A stretch of DNA of 64,000 bases from an uncultured Prolixibacteraceae bacterium (GCA_937915865.1 CALGIG010000083.1:24135-88134), one strand, 5' to 3'. Shown: positions 18,910 to 28,296, counted from the first letter of the stretch. Notes: generated by a model from the sequence alone, not told the origin. Numbers and translations: made by a program.

Positions 18910-20036
18910 TATCGGTCAATATCAGGGATTACTAAATCGAGTGAGCCACTGATAGCAATCAGGTCGGCAATTTTACAACCTTTGGCAATTTCGTTCATAA
19001 CGAACAAATTGCTGAAGTTAGGCGTACGGAATCTCATACGGTATGGCGATTTGTTGCCATCGCTGACCACATACACAGCAAGTTCTCCACGGGCTGTTTC
19101 AACTCTGCGGAAATACTCGCCTGCCGGAAGTTTAATGATTGGTTTCATTTTGGCAGTATAGTCGCCTTCCGGAATGTTGTCGATCAACTGTTCTATGATA
19201 TTCAACGATTCCCACATTTCGCGCATACGAACCTGGTAGCGGGCAAACGTGTCGCCTTCGGTTTCCAGAATTTCGTTGAACTGAACTTTATCGTAAGCAC
19301 CGTAAGGGGCAATTTTACGAATGTCGCACGAGAAACCAGAACCACGACCCGAAGGCCCGGTAACACCGTAACCGATTGCAGTTTCCTTGCTCATGTATCC
19401 AATTCCCTTCGAACGGTTATGGAAAATCACGTTGCCAGTAAGCAATTGATCGTATTCGGGCAATTTCTTGCGGAAATAAGTTATAAATTCTTTAGTTCTT
19501 TTCTGGAAATTTGGATGAATATCGTGCATCAACCCGCCTGGCATCACAAAGCTGTGAAGCAAACGGGAACCAAAAGATTCTTCGAAAATATCGAGAATGT
19601 ATTCGCGGTCACGTAACCCATAGAAGAAAGTAGTTAAAGCACCGAGGTCCATGCCAAAAGCACTCCACCACAACTGGTGCGAAGCCAAACGGTTAAGCTC
19701 ATCCAAAATGGTACGAATGTATTTCACTCGTTCAGGCACTTCAATTTGCATGGCATCTTCCACAACCAAACACACCGCTTCGTTGTTAATATGTGCTGAG
19801 AGGTAGTCCATCCTGTCGGTTAAATGAATAATTTGAGGATAGGTCAATGCCTCGGTCATCTTTTCAATACCACGGTGAATATACCCAATATGTGGAATCA
19901 GGTATTTTACTGTTTCTCCTTTCAGGCATACTTCAAGCCTTAATACCCCGTGAGTTGAAGGGTGTTGAGGACCCATATTAACAATGTATTCCTCATTTTC
20001 TCCAATGATCACGTCTTTTATAATTTCTTCACTCAT
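18909..20036 (-). CDS. nuoD: NADH-quinone oxidoreductase subunit D
   Basis: 375 aa 49-kDa-type subunit with the quinone-site signature MGPQHPSTHGVLRL near the N-terminus and the conserved C-terminal SLDLVIPDIDR. Here nuoC and nuoD are separate, not fused as in E. coli. The start chosen is the ATG at 20034-20036 (MSEEII), 13 bp after nuoC. A longer frame would begin at a TTG inside nuoC. Confidence 0.95.
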   Translation of the reverse strand: MSEEIIKDVIIGENEEYIVNMGPQHPSTHGVLRLEVCLKGETVKYLIPHIGYIHRGIEKMTEALTYPQIIHLTDRMDYLSAHINNEAVCLVVEDAMQIEVPERVKYIRTILDELNRLASHQLWWSAFGMDLGALTTFFYGLRDREYILDIFEESFGSRLLHSFVMPGGLMHDIHPNFQKRTKEFITYFRKKLPEYDQLLTGNVIFHNRSKGIGYMSKETAIGYGVTGPSGRGSGFSCDIRKIAPYGAYDKVQFNEILETEGDTFARYQVRMREMWESLNIIEQLIDNIPEGDYTAKMKPIIKLPAGEYFRRVETARGELAVYVVSDGNKSPYRMRFRTPNFSNLFVMNEIAKGCKIADLIAISGSLDLVIPDIDR

Positions 20037-20049
20037 ATATTGTCGAGTA

Positions 20050-20508
20050 TTAACGTTCAATAATGTTTACCTCATCGCGGTAATCTTTGCGAAGCGGAAA
20101 TCCTGCACCATCTTCCATAAAAAAGCGTTTCAGGTAGGGGTGATTGTTATATTGTATTCCAAAAAGATCAAAAACTTCGCGTTCAAAGTACTCTACAGCT
20201 GGATAAAGTGCAGACAAACTATCAACTTTAGCATTATCTTTATCTTCGAGAATTGATTTCAGTACCACGAGATGACGCATTTCTGTTGATTCAAGATGGT
20301 ACACTACAGTGAAGTTTTTTACAAAGTCAATAGCGGTATGATTAATCATATAATCGAATGTAGTTCTGCTATCCGATTTCAGTTTCTCTGCCAATGCATA
20401 TAATTTTTCAGCCGGAACAGTCACTTCTAAAAGTTGTGTCCCTTCTGAAAAAGTTGCATCAGGCTCAAGAGAACCTATTATTTTTTTTAATTCCTCTCTG
20501 TTAAGCAT
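20050..20508 (-). CDS. nuoC: NADH-quinone oxidoreductase subunit C
   Basis: 152 aa 30-kDa-type subunit with the family signature FEREVFDLFGIQYNNHP followed by LKRFFMEDG. The ATG at 20506-20508 (MLNREEL) lies 7 bp after the nuoB stop and is preferred to a TTG-initiated extension into nuoB. Confidence 0.94.
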   Translation of the reverse strand: MLNREELKKIIGSLEPDATFSEGTQLLEVTVPAEKLYALAEKLKSDSRTTFDYMINHTAIDFVKNFTVVYHLESTEMRHLVVLKSILEDKDNAKVDSLSALYPAVEYFEREVFDLFGIQYNNHPYLKRFFMEDGAGFPLRKDYRDEVNIIER

Positions 20509-20515
20509 GATCGTT

Positions 20516-21076
20516 TTATAGAAGTTTTTCGTTAGGATCGTCGTAATCAAAAATCGATTCGCCTTTAATCTTACGCTGTAGCTGCATCACGCCATATAAC
20601 AAAGCTTCGGGGCGTGGCGGGCATCCTGGAACATACACGTCAACCGGAATAATGTGATCGACACCGCGAACTACTGAATAAGAATTATAAAAGAATGGGC
20701 CGCCAGAAATTGCGCAGGCCCCCATAGCAATTACATACTTTGGTTCGGGCATCTGGTCGTATAACCTTTTGAGTACCGGAGCCATTTTATGGTTGATTGT
20801 ACCTGCAACTACAACTACGTCGGCCTGGCGAGGTGAGGCACGGTAAACTTCAATTCCGAACCTGGAGAAGTCGTGACGTGACGCTCCTGTGGCCATCATT
20901 TCGATACCACAACAACTGGTAGCAAATGTTAACGGCCAAATAGAGTTTGAACGTCCCCAATTCAGAACACTGTCAATACTCGTCAGGAATACATTACTAC
21001 CCGACTTTTTCAGGAGTTCGAGCGATTCATTGTCGCCGAAATCCTCATACTTCATTGATTTGATTTTTACACCCAT
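20516..21076 (-). CDS. nuoB: NADH-quinone oxidoreductase subunit B (cluster N2)
   Basis: 186 aa. Holds the terminal [4Fe-4S] cluster N2. The tandem cysteines (FATSCCGIEMM), the GACAISGGPF cysteine and VPGCPPRPE are all present. The start overlaps nuoA by 10 bp. A second Met seven codons in is an alternative start. Confidence 0.95.
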   Translation of the reverse strand: MGVKIKSMKYEDFGDNESLELLKKSGSNVFLTSIDSVLNWGRSNSIWPLTFATSCCGIEMMATGASRHDFSRFGIEVYRASPRQADVVVVAGTINHKMAPVLKRLYDQMPEPKYVIAMGACAISGGPFFYNSYSVVRGVDHIIPVDVYVPGCPPRPEALLYGVMQLQRKIKGESIFDYDDPNEKLL

Positions 21077-21417
21077 TTCAAAGCTCTTTTTTTCCAGGCA
21101 TACAAAAGTCCAAGGCCCAGAATGAAGAAGAAAATAATGATTTCAATAAACGCTCTTATACCAATAGCCTTCATTACAACTCCCCATGGGAACAGAAATA
21201 CTGTTTCAACATCGAAAACAAGGTAAATGATAGCAAAGAGGTAATAGCCAACATTGAATTGGATCCAAGCTGGACCTTCTGATTCAATACCACACTCGTA
21301 AGGCTCAGATTTAACTGGATTTAACGAACTGGGGGCAATAAGGGTTGCGAATATAATTGCACCTCCAACAAGGATGACTGCAATTATAAAAAAGAGAATT
21401 AAAGATTCACTTTCCAT
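21067..21417 (-). CDS. nuoA: NADH-quinone oxidoreductase subunit A
   Basis: 116 aa with three transmembrane helices and the motif KSEPYECGIESEGPAW of NuoA, followed by VFDVETVFLFPWG. First gene of the operon, 45 bp downstream of a strong -7 box. Confidence 0.95.
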   Translation of the reverse strand: MESESLILFFIIAVILVGGAIIFATLIAPSSLNPVKSEPYECGIESEGPAWIQFNVGYYLFAIIYLVFDVETVFLFPWGVVMKAIGIRAFIEIIIFFFILGLGLLYAWKKRALKWV

Positions 21418-21461
21418 ATCTTAAATTTTCTAGAAAAATTTGGTAAGTCGAAATGACGCTG

Positions 21462-21493
21462 CAAAAGTAGTTTTTTCAATGTAGCACCAAACT
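21462..21493 (-). promoter_or_regulatory. Promoter of the nuo operon
   Basis: On the minus strand TACTTTTG (21462-21469) matches TAnnTTTG and is followed by CAGC. A TTG -33 element lies 18 bp upstream of it. It drives nuoA and probably the whole eleven-gene operon. Confidence 0.7.
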
Positions 21494-21661
21494 AATTTCA
21501 ATAAAAAAATGATTGATATTTAGCAACCGTATAGATAATTTAATATCTAATTTTCTCATTGTATTGTTTGCGAGTTTGCCTTTTTTTTACTGTAGGAATC
21601 AAAAAAAATAAGGGTCAAATCAGAAATTAATTGGATAATTTATGGTTTGACCCTTTGAAAG

Positions 21662-21734
21662 AGCCCCTCATGGGACTCGAACCCACGACCTGCTCATTAC
21701 GAATGAGCTGCTCTACCGGCTGAGCTAAAGAGGC
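21662..21734 (-). tRNA. tRNA-Thr (anticodon CGT)
   Basis: 73-nt cloverleaf on the minus strand. Acceptor stem GCCTCTT pairs with GAGGGGC (two G-U pairs). The anticodon stem GCTCA/TGAGC closes loop TTCGTAA, giving anticodon CGT, which reads ACG. The T arm contains GTTCGAGTC. CCA is not encoded. Confidence 0.95.
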
Positions 21735-21777
21735 TTAAATAGTAAAACCATTACTTGATGGCTTTACTATTTAATTG

Positions 21778-23022
21778 TTAAATAATTGATGGTATCTGAG
21801 AAATATTGTACTTGCCTTCTTCAAGTTTTGTACGAACTTCGGCAAATGCTTTAATCGTATAATCAACATCTTCAAGGGTATGCATGGCTGTAGGAATCAA
21901 ACGTAGCATTATCTGCCCTTTAGGTATAACAGGATATGTAACCACAGAACAGAATACGTTAAAGTTTTCACGCAGGTCCATTACCACATTGGTTGCTTCG
22001 CCCACTCCTCCCTGAAAAAATACCGGGGTCACGCAAGAATTTGTAACTCCCAAATCAAATCCTTCTTCGCGCAAACCTTTTTGAAGGGCTGCAACTACAG
22101 TCCATAGGCGTTCTCTCAATTCAGGTTTAGTGCGTAAAAGCTCCAACCTTTTCAATGCTCCAATAACCATAGGCATTGGCAACGATTTTGCGAAAGTTTG
22201 AGAGCGCATGTTGTAACGTAAATAATTACAAATATCTTCGTCGCAGGCAATGAAAGCTCCAATTCCAGCCATTGATTTAGCGAAAGTTCCGAATAAAAGG
22301 TCAACTTTATCCATTACGCCAAAATGTTCAGGAGTACCGGCGCCTGTTGCACCCATTGTACCAAAACCATGAGCATCGTCAACTAGTAAACGGAAATTAA
22401 ACTCCTCTTTAAATTTGGCAATTTCATCAAGTTTTCCAAGGTCTCCGGCCATACCGAATACGCCTTCAGTAATAACTAAAATTCCACCGCCCTGTTTTTC
22501 GGTCAGTCGAGTTGCCTTGGTAAGCATATTCCTAAGGCTTTCCATATTATTATGGGCATAAACGAAACGTTTACCAATATGCAGGCGAACGCCATCGAGA
22601 ATACAGGCATGTGCTTCCGAATCGTAAACAATAACATCATTTCTGCCAACAATAGCATCTATTATCGAAACCATTCCCTGATATCCGAAGTTGAGCAAAA
22701 ATGCATCTTGCTTACCAACAAATTCCGCAAGATTATGTTCCAGTTCTTCGTGTTTATTAGTTTGTCCCGACATCATTCGGGCTCCCATCGGATAAGCCAT
22801 TCCATAATCAGCAGCTGCCTGGGCATCGGCTTCTCTAACTTCAGGGTGGTTTGCCAACCCTATATAGTTATTAAGGCTCCAAACTAAAACTTCTTTGCCC
22901 CTGAATTTCATTTTTGTACCAATTTCGCCTTCCAATTTAGGAAAAGCGAAGTATCCATGAGCCTGTTTCATATATTGCCCCAGGCTTCCCATGTTGCTTC
23001 TCAGTTTTTCAAAAATATCCAC
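21778..23022 (-). CDS. PLP-dependent alpha-oxoamine synthase (serine palmitoyltransferase / cysteate acyltransferase-like)
   Basis: 414 aa class II aminotransferase-fold enzyme that condenses an amino acid with an acyl thioester. Visible marks are SLNNYIGLANHPE, GARMMSGQTNKHEELE, the PLP-interacting LVDDAHGFG and the Schiff-base lysine K249 in GTFAKSMAGIGAF. Family members make sphingolipid bases (Spt), sulfonolipid capnine (cysteate acyltransferase), KBL or BioF products. No biotin or threonine-degradation genes lie nearby. The sequence resembles the Bacteroidota-wide group of about 415 aa, so a sphingo- or sulfonolipid role is most likely. It appears to start with GTG, 28 bp downstream of a -7 box. 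Confidence 0.85.
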   Translation of the reverse strand: MDIFEKLRSNMGSLGQYMKQAHGYFAFPKLEGEIGTKMKFRGKEVLVWSLNNYIGLANHPEVREADAQAAADYGMAYPMGARMMSGQTNKHEELEHNLAEFVGKQDAFLLNFGYQGMVSIIDAIVGRNDVIVYDSEAHACILDGVRLHIGKRFVYAHNNMESLRNMLTKATRLTEKQGGGILVITEGVFGMAGDLGKLDEIAKFKEEFNFRLLVDDAHGFGTMGATGAGTPEHFGVMDKVDLLFGTFAKSMAGIGAFIACDEDICNYLRYNMRSQTFAKSLPMPMVIGALKRLELLRTKPELRERLWTVVAALQKGLREEGFDLGVTNSCVTPVFFQGGVGEATNVVMDLRENFNVFCSVVTYPVIPKGQIMLRLIPTAMHTLEDVDYTIKAFAEVRTKLEEGKYNISQIPSII

Positions 23023-23050
23023 TTTGATCTGGTTTTTAAAATTAGCATTG

Positions 23051-23080
23051 CAAAAGTAATTTTTTTTAATAAGTCTGCAA
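23051..23080 (-). promoter_or_regulatory. Promoter of the oxoamine synthase gene
   Basis: The minus strand reads TACTTTTG (23051-23058) followed by CAATGC. A TTTGCAG -33-like element lies 19 bp further upstream. Both match the Bacteroidota promoter pattern. Confidence 0.65.
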
Positions 23081-23159
23081 ATGTGTTAATTTATACTAAA
23101 CAAGATTGTATTCTAAAGAAATCGTTCTATTTTTCGGGTCGAAAATTTATTAAAAAATG

Positions 23160-23167
23160 TATATTTG
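23160..23167 (+). promoter_or_regulatory. -7 box for bamD and the genes after it
   Basis: TATATTTG followed by CGCC, a match to TAnnTTTG. It overlaps the first in-frame ATG (23157), so that ATG cannot be the translation start. The -33 box is not clear. Confidence 0.6.
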
Positions 23168-23177
23168 CGCCATGTTA

Positions 23178-23990
23178 ATGAAAATGAGAAATTTCGCATC
23201 AGTTTTTGTTGTTGTGCTTTTACTGACCGGTTGTAGCGACTATAATAAAGTAGTTAAAAGTACCGATTATGAATATAAGTACAAAAAAGCGCTCGAATAC
23301 TACGAAAAAGGTGAATATGTTCACGCTTCGGGTCTTCTGAAAGAAATGATTTCAATAGTTAGAGGAACAAGCCGTGCCGATAAAGTCTATTACTATTATG
23401 CCAAAAGTCAGTTTGGTATGAAAGATAATATGATGGCTGGCCACTATTTTAAGACCTTGGTTAAAGAGTTTCCACGAAGTGAATATGCTGAAGAATCGCA
23501 ATATATGGTTGGGTATTGTTTCTATCTCGATTCACCATCGCCGCGCCTGGATCAGGGTCCAACACAAAATGCCATCGATGCTTTACAATTGTTTATTAAC
23601 CTATATCCTCGTTCTACAAGGGTTGAAGAAGCAAACCGCCTTATTATTGAAATGCGCGACAAGCTTGTTTATAAGTCATATTTGAGTGGTAAATTATATT
23701 TCGATCTCGATAACTATAGAGCAGCTGTAGTTGCTTTAACCTCTTCGTTGAAAGAATTCCCTGATACCAAATATCGTGAAGAGCTGATGTTCATGTTGTT
23801 AAAATCCAAATATTTGCTAGCTATAAATAGTGTGGTGGAAAAAAAGCATGAACGATTGAGCTCTGCTTTAGACGAATATTATACTTTTGTCGACTCTTAT
23901 CCTGAAAGCAAATTCAGGAAAGAGGCGGAGAAATTTCACTCAACAGCAGAAAAAATGTTGAATTATAAATCGGAAACAAACGTTAATTAA
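23178..23990 (+). CDS. bamD: Outer-membrane assembly lipoprotein BamD
   Basis: 270 aa from the ATG at 23178. The N-terminal signal peptide ends in a lipobox LLLTGC with the lipidated cysteine at about residue 19. The rest is made of TPR-like helices (KYKKALEYYEKGEYVHASGL, YYYAKSQFGMKDNMMAG, EFPRSEYAEESQYM) typical of BamD/YfiO. It works with BamA to insert beta-barrel proteins. The start was moved downstream of the -7 box at 23160-23167. An ATG at 23172 is also possible. rpoZ follows after 1 bp. Confidence 0.93.
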   Translation: MKMRNFASVFVVVLLLTGCSDYNKVVKSTDYEYKYKKALEYYEKGEYVHASGLLKEMISIVRGTSRADKVYYYYAKSQFGMKDNMMAGHYFKTLVKEFPRSEYAEESQYMVGYCFYLDSPSPRLDQGPTQNAIDALQLFINLYPRSTRVEEANRLIIEMRDKLVYKSYLSGKLYFDLDNYRAAVVALTSSLKEFPDTKYREELMFMLLKSKYLLAINSVVEKKHERLSSALDEYYTFVDSYPESKFRKEAEKFHSTAEKMLNYKSETNVN

Positions 23991-23991
23991 T

Positions 23992-24330
23992 ATGGATTTC
24001 AAGAAAATTAAAGCTGAATCTACAACAGTTCCAAGAGATTTAAGAGAATTGGAAAAACGCACAGGCAATACTTATGAAACAGTGATGATTCTGGCGAAAC
24101 GTTCAAACCAGATTGCATCTGAGATGAAAGAAGAACTTAGCCAGAAATTACAGGAATTTGCTTCATATACCGACAATTTGGAAGAAGTATTTGAAAACCG
24201 CGAGCAAATTGAGATTTCAAAATACTACGAACGTCTTCCAAAACCAACATTGATTGCTTACGAAGAATTTGTAAACAATCAGATTTATCATCGCAATCCA
24301 GCGAAGGAAAATAGAAATAAAGAAATGTAA
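23992..24330 (+). CDS. rpoZ: RNA polymerase omega-like subunit
   Basis: 112 aa. The middle matches the omega/RPB6 fold: NTYETVMILAKRSNQI with the conserved basic Ala-Lys-Arg-Ala/Ser segment, then EMKEELSQKLQEFA. This is the Bacteroidota form, longer than E. coli omega. Directly after bamD and 11 bp before coaBC, it is clearly cotranscribed. Confidence 0.85.
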   Translation: MDFKKIKAESTTVPRDLRELEKRTGNTYETVMILAKRSNQIASEMKEELSQKLQEFASYTDNLEEVFENREQIEISKYYERLPKPTLIAYEEFVNNQIYHRNPAKENRNKEM

Positions 24331-24341
24331 TACAAGCCTTT

Positions 24342-25565
24342 ATGAGGCTACAAGGAAAACACATAATATTGGGTGTTACCGGAAGTATAGCTGCCTACAA
24401 GGCAGCTTATCTTTTACGTGGATTAGCGAAAGAAGGAGCTGAAGTACAGGTAGTGATGACGCCGGCGGCCAAAGAATTTATTACCCCGGTTACCATGTCG
24501 GCTTTATCGGGAAAACCAGTAGCTTCCGAGTTTTTTTCGGCCAATGATGGCACATGGCATTCGCATGTTGATATGGGTTTGTGGGCCGACTTAATGCTTG
24601 TTGCCCCTGCAACCACGGCAACAATTGGTAAAATGGCGCATGGAATAAGTGATAATTTACTAATAACAACATATCTCTCAGCGAAATGTCCGGTTATGGT
24701 TGCACCAGCGATGGATCTTGATATGTACCAACACCCGGCCAACACCTCTAATATTGAAGTTTTGCGTTCGTATGGTAATATTATTATAGAACCCGGAGAA
24801 GGGGCCTTAGCCAGTGGTTTACATGGTAAAGGCCGGATGGAAGAACCAGATAATATTATCGAAGAAGTTGTAAAGTTCTTTCATCAAAAAAAAAAATTAC
24901 TGAATAAGCATTTTCTGGTTACAGCCGGACCAACTTACGAGAAAATTGATCCAGTCCGTTTTATTGGAAATTATTCATCTGGTAAAATGGGTTATGCTAT
25001 TGCCAATGAATTAATTGCTGCCGGAGCTAAGGTTACCTTAATTTCAGGTCCGGTAAGTATTAAAAATCCCAATCCTGAAATTCAAATAATATTTGTTGAT
25101 TCGGCAGCTCAGATGTATGAACATTGTGTAGGATTATATCCTGATGTAGATGGGGCAGTTATGTGCGCTGCGGTTGCCGATTTTACTCCTGAAATTATTG
25201 CCAGCGAAAAACTAAAACGTGGAAAAGATGATTTGGTTGTCAGGCTTAAACCAACCAAAGACATTGCAGCAGAACTTGGAAAACTTAAAACGAGTAAACA
25301 AATTTTGGTTGGATTTGCTTTGGAGACCAATGACGAACTCGCTAATGCGTTCTCAAAGCTACGGCGTAAAAATTTGGATTTCATAGTTTTAAATTCTATG
25401 AACGATAGTGGTGCCGGATTTGGAGTAGATACCAATAAAATTACATTGATTGACAAGAACAATAATACAATGTTTTTTGAGTTAAAGTCAAAGAATGACG
25501 TTGCCAGGGATATAGTAGATCGCATTAAGCAGGAATTTGAATCACTTAATGAAAAAGGCAATTAG
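24342..25565 (+). CDS. coaBC: Bifunctional phosphopantothenoylcysteine decarboxylase / synthetase
   Basis: 407 aa, coenzyme A biosynthesis. The N-terminal CoaC half binds FMN (ILGVTGSIAAYKAAYLLRG) and has the catalytic histidine in TWHSHVDMGLW plus PAMDLDMYQHPA. The C-terminal CoaB half starts at about residue 187 (FLVTAGPTYEKIDPVRFI) and includes MCAAVADFTP and LKPTKDIAAEL. Length is normal for the fusion. Confidence 0.96.
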   Translation: MRLQGKHIILGVTGSIAAYKAAYLLRGLAKEGAEVQVVMTPAAKEFITPVTMSALSGKPVASEFFSANDGTWHSHVDMGLWADLMLVAPATTATIGKMAHGISDNLLITTYLSAKCPVMVAPAMDLDMYQHPANTSNIEVLRSYGNIIIEPGEGALASGLHGKGRMEEPDNIIEEVVKFFHQKKKLLNKHFLVTAGPTYEKIDPVRFIGNYSSGKMGYAIANELIAAGAKVTLISGPVSIKNPNPEIQIIFVDSAAQMYEHCVGLYPDVDGAVMCAAVADFTPEIIASEKLKRGKDDLVVRLKPTKDIAAELGKLKTSKQILVGFALETNDELANAFSKLRRKNLDFIVLNSMNDSGAGFGVDTNKITLIDKNNNTMFFELKSKNDVARDIVDRIKQEFESLNEKGN

Positions 25566-25597
25566 TTTGCGATCAATTTAATCGGTAAAAGATACTT

Positions 25598-26506
25598 ATG
25601 AAAAGAATATACGCGTTAATTATATTAATCATTTTTTTTGAGGCTCCAGCTTTAGCTCAGGAGCTTAGATGTAATATAAGTATCTCTGCATCAAGTCTTC
25701 AAAGTGCGAATCGTACCTTGTTTGAAACAATGCAGTCGGATTTATATGAATTTATGAACAATCGCAAATGGTCCGATGAAAAATATGCAATGGACGAACG
25801 TATTGAATGTAGTTTTTTTATTAATCTTACAGAACAAGTTTCGTCTGACGAATTCAAAGGAACAATTCAGGTTCAGGTTCGTCGCCCGGTATTCAACTCA
25901 TCATACGAAACAACCTTGTTGAATTTAAAAGACAATGATTTCGATGCTAAATACATTGAATACCAAACGCTTGAGTTTAATGAGACTTCTAATAAAGACA
26001 ATCTGACCAATATATTAGCATTCTATGCTTACGTTATTCTTGGTATCGACCACGATTCTTTTTCGCCAGAGGGAGGAACAGAATTTTTTCAAAAGGCTCT
26101 GGCTATAGTAAATAATTCTCAGAGTGCCCGTGAAAAAGGATGGAAATCGTATGAAAGTGAACGAAATAGATATTGGCTAATTGAGAATATTCTGAATAAA
26201 TCCTATTCAGGATATCGTACATGTATATATCAATATCATAGGCAAGGTCTTGATTTAATGGCTGATAAAGTGGCTGAAGGCCGTGGCGCAATTGCTGAAT
26301 CTCTTAAATTAATACAAAAAGTTTTTAGAACCCGTCCATCTTTATATCTATTACAGGTCTTTTTTGATGCCAAATCTGATGAATTGGTGAACGTTTTTTC
26401 TAAATCGTTTCCCGATGAACGTAATCGAGTTGTGACTATTCTAAACGAATGTGATCCTTCCAACGGAAGCAAGTATGAAAAGATTTCGAAAGCTGAAGGT
26501 TTTTGA
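25598..26506 (+). CDS. DUF4835 family exported protein
   Basis: 302 aa with a clear signal peptide (residues 1-20, ending ALAQ). It resembles DUF4835, a Bacteroidota-specific family often found after coaBC and before recN, as here. Marks include RTLFETMQSDLYEFMNNRKW, FFINLTEQVSSDEFKG, RPVFNSSYETTLLN, AFYAYVILGIDHDSF and the C-terminal DERNRVVTILNECDPSN. Its function is not known to me. Export and conservation suggest an envelope role. Confidence 0.85.
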   Translation: MKRIYALIILIIFFEAPALAQELRCNISISASSLQSANRTLFETMQSDLYEFMNNRKWSDEKYAMDERIECSFFINLTEQVSSDEFKGTIQVQVRRPVFNSSYETTLLNLKDNDFDAKYIEYQTLEFNETSNKDNLTNILAFYAYVILGIDHDSFSPEGGTEFFQKALAIVNNSQSAREKGWKSYESERNRYWLIENILNKSYSGYRTCIYQYHRQGLDLMADKVAEGRGAIAESLKLIQKVFRTRPSLYLLQVFFDAKSDELVNVFSKSFPDERNRVVTILNECDPSNGSKYEKISKAEGF

Positions 26507-26582
26507 AATTTGAATAATCAGTTATCTTTATTGCCGGAAAAGAAAATCATTTCCCAGACATTATTTATTTCAGAAACATACT

Positions 26583-28235
26583 GTGCTTAAATCACTTGTA
26601 ATTAAAAATTATGCATTAATTGATTCACTTGAAATTAATTTTTATGGTGAATTAAATATACTGACTGGTGAAACCGGTGCAGGTAAATCAATATTATTGG
26701 GAGCCATTGGTTTGTTGATCGGACAACGCGCTGATTCCAATATTTTGCGTGATAAAACGGAAAAATGTTCAGCTGAAGGAATTTTTGATATTGGAAACTA
26801 CAACCTTCAAAATTTCTTTGTTGAAAATGAGCTCGATTATGATGATGTTACTATTCTCAGGCGTGAAATAACGCCGCAAGGCAAATCGCGTGCATTTATT
26901 AATGATACTCCGGTTAGCGTTAAGGTGTTGCACGACTTAGGCTTGAAGCTAATAGATATTCATTCGCAACACCAGAACCTTGAATTAAATGAGAAAAATT
27001 ACCAGTTGCAAATTGTTGATTTAGTTGCAGGAAATGGTGATTTGCTTAGAAAATACTTTGTTGATTACAAAAGTTATTTAACAATTCAGGAACAATTGAA
27101 TAAGGCTCTTTTACTAGCTGACCAGGCAAAAAAGGACCTCGATTATTACCAGTTTCAATTTAATCAGCTGTTGGAAGCAAAATTAAGAGCTGGTGAACAA
27201 ACGGAATTAGAGCATTTGCTCGAAAAACTTACCCATGCCGAAGAAATTATAACTGCGTTTGGTCAGATAAACCAAACACTAAATGAAGAAGAAAGATCTG
27301 TTTTGTCGGTATTAAAAGATAATTTGAATAATGTTTCAAAGTTAAAAGATTTTCTTCCTGAAGCCAGCCAACTTTTTGAACGTCTTGAATCAGTTTATTT
27401 TGAGCTTAAAGATATTGCTAACGAATCGTTTTTGATTGCTGAACGTACAGAGAATGACCCCGAAATGATTGAAAAAGTGAATCAACGTCTTGATTTGATC
27501 TATTCACTTCAACAAAAACACAGGGTTAAAACAATTACTGAATTATTGGAAATACAGGCCGATTTTGGAGACAAAATTCAATTGATTAGTTCTTATGATT
27601 TGGATATTGAACGTTTACAAAAAGAAATTGAGACGCTTAAAAGGGCACTTGAAGAGCAAGCTGGTAAAATCTCAAAAAAACGCCATTCAGTTGCAGCACA
27701 AATTGGTAATAAAATAGTAGAAGTTTTGCAAAGTATAGGAATCCCTAATGCTCATTTACAATTGAAATTTAATAAGTTAACGCAGTTAAGTTCTACCGGA
27801 TTCGACGAAGTTAATTTCATGTTTTCGGCAAATAAAAGCCAGGAGTTACAGGAAATCGGGAAAATAGCCTCAGGTGGCGAAATGTCGCGGGTAATGTTGG
27901 CGATCAAAACTCTTATAACCGATGTGCGTTCTTTACCAACCATTATCTTTGATGAAATTGATGCAGGGGTTTCTGGCGAAATTGCTGTAAAAATGGGGCA
28001 GATTCTTGAACAAATGGCCACAACCGTTCAGGTTTTAAATATTACCCATCTTCCGCAAATTGCTGCCAAAGGAAAGCATCATTTTAAGGTGTATAAGTAT
28101 GACCAATATGACCAGACTTTTACAGCTATGAAAGAGTTAACCGGGACAGAACGTATAGCTGAAATTGCCCAGATGCTTGGAGGTGAAAACTATACGGAAA
28201 CAACTTTAAAAGCTGCGAAAGAATTGCTCGGATAA
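26583..28235 (+). CDS. recN: DNA repair protein RecN
   Basis: 550 aa SMC-like ATPase in double-strand-break repair. Walker A GETGAGKSILL lies near residue 30, then a coiled coil between about 150 and 370, then the ABC signature IASGGEMSRVMLA and Walker B TIIFDEIDAGVSG. It starts with GTG (26583), giving the conserved MLKSLVIKNYALID. It is the last gene of the bamD-rpoZ-coaBC-DUF4835-recN run, 76 bp after DUF4835, and convergent with rlmB. Confidence 0.95.
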   Translation: MLKSLVIKNYALIDSLEINFYGELNILTGETGAGKSILLGAIGLLIGQRADSNILRDKTEKCSAEGIFDIGNYNLQNFFVENELDYDDVTILRREITPQGKSRAFINDTPVSVKVLHDLGLKLIDIHSQHQNLELNEKNYQLQIVDLVAGNGDLLRKYFVDYKSYLTIQEQLNKALLLADQAKKDLDYYQFQFNQLLEAKLRAGEQTELEHLLEKLTHAEEIITAFGQINQTLNEEERSVLSVLKDNLNNVSKLKDFLPEASQLFERLESVYFELKDIANESFLIAERTENDPEMIEKVNQRLDLIYSLQQKHRVKTITELLEIQADFGDKIQLISSYDLDIERLQKEIETLKRALEEQAGKISKKRHSVAAQIGNKIVEVLQSIGIPNAHLQLKFNKLTQLSSTGFDEVNFMFSANKSQELQEIGKIASGGEMSRVMLAIKTLITDVRSLPTIIFDEIDAGVSGEIAVKMGQILEQMATTVQVLNITHLPQIAAKGKHHFKVYKYDQYDQTFTAMKELTGTERIAEIAQMLGGENYTETTLKAAKELLG

Positions 28236-28296
28236 AGATTTGTTGAAAAGTGTGTCGAATCAATTCTTCTTTCGCATTTTATATCTTGAAATCAGG

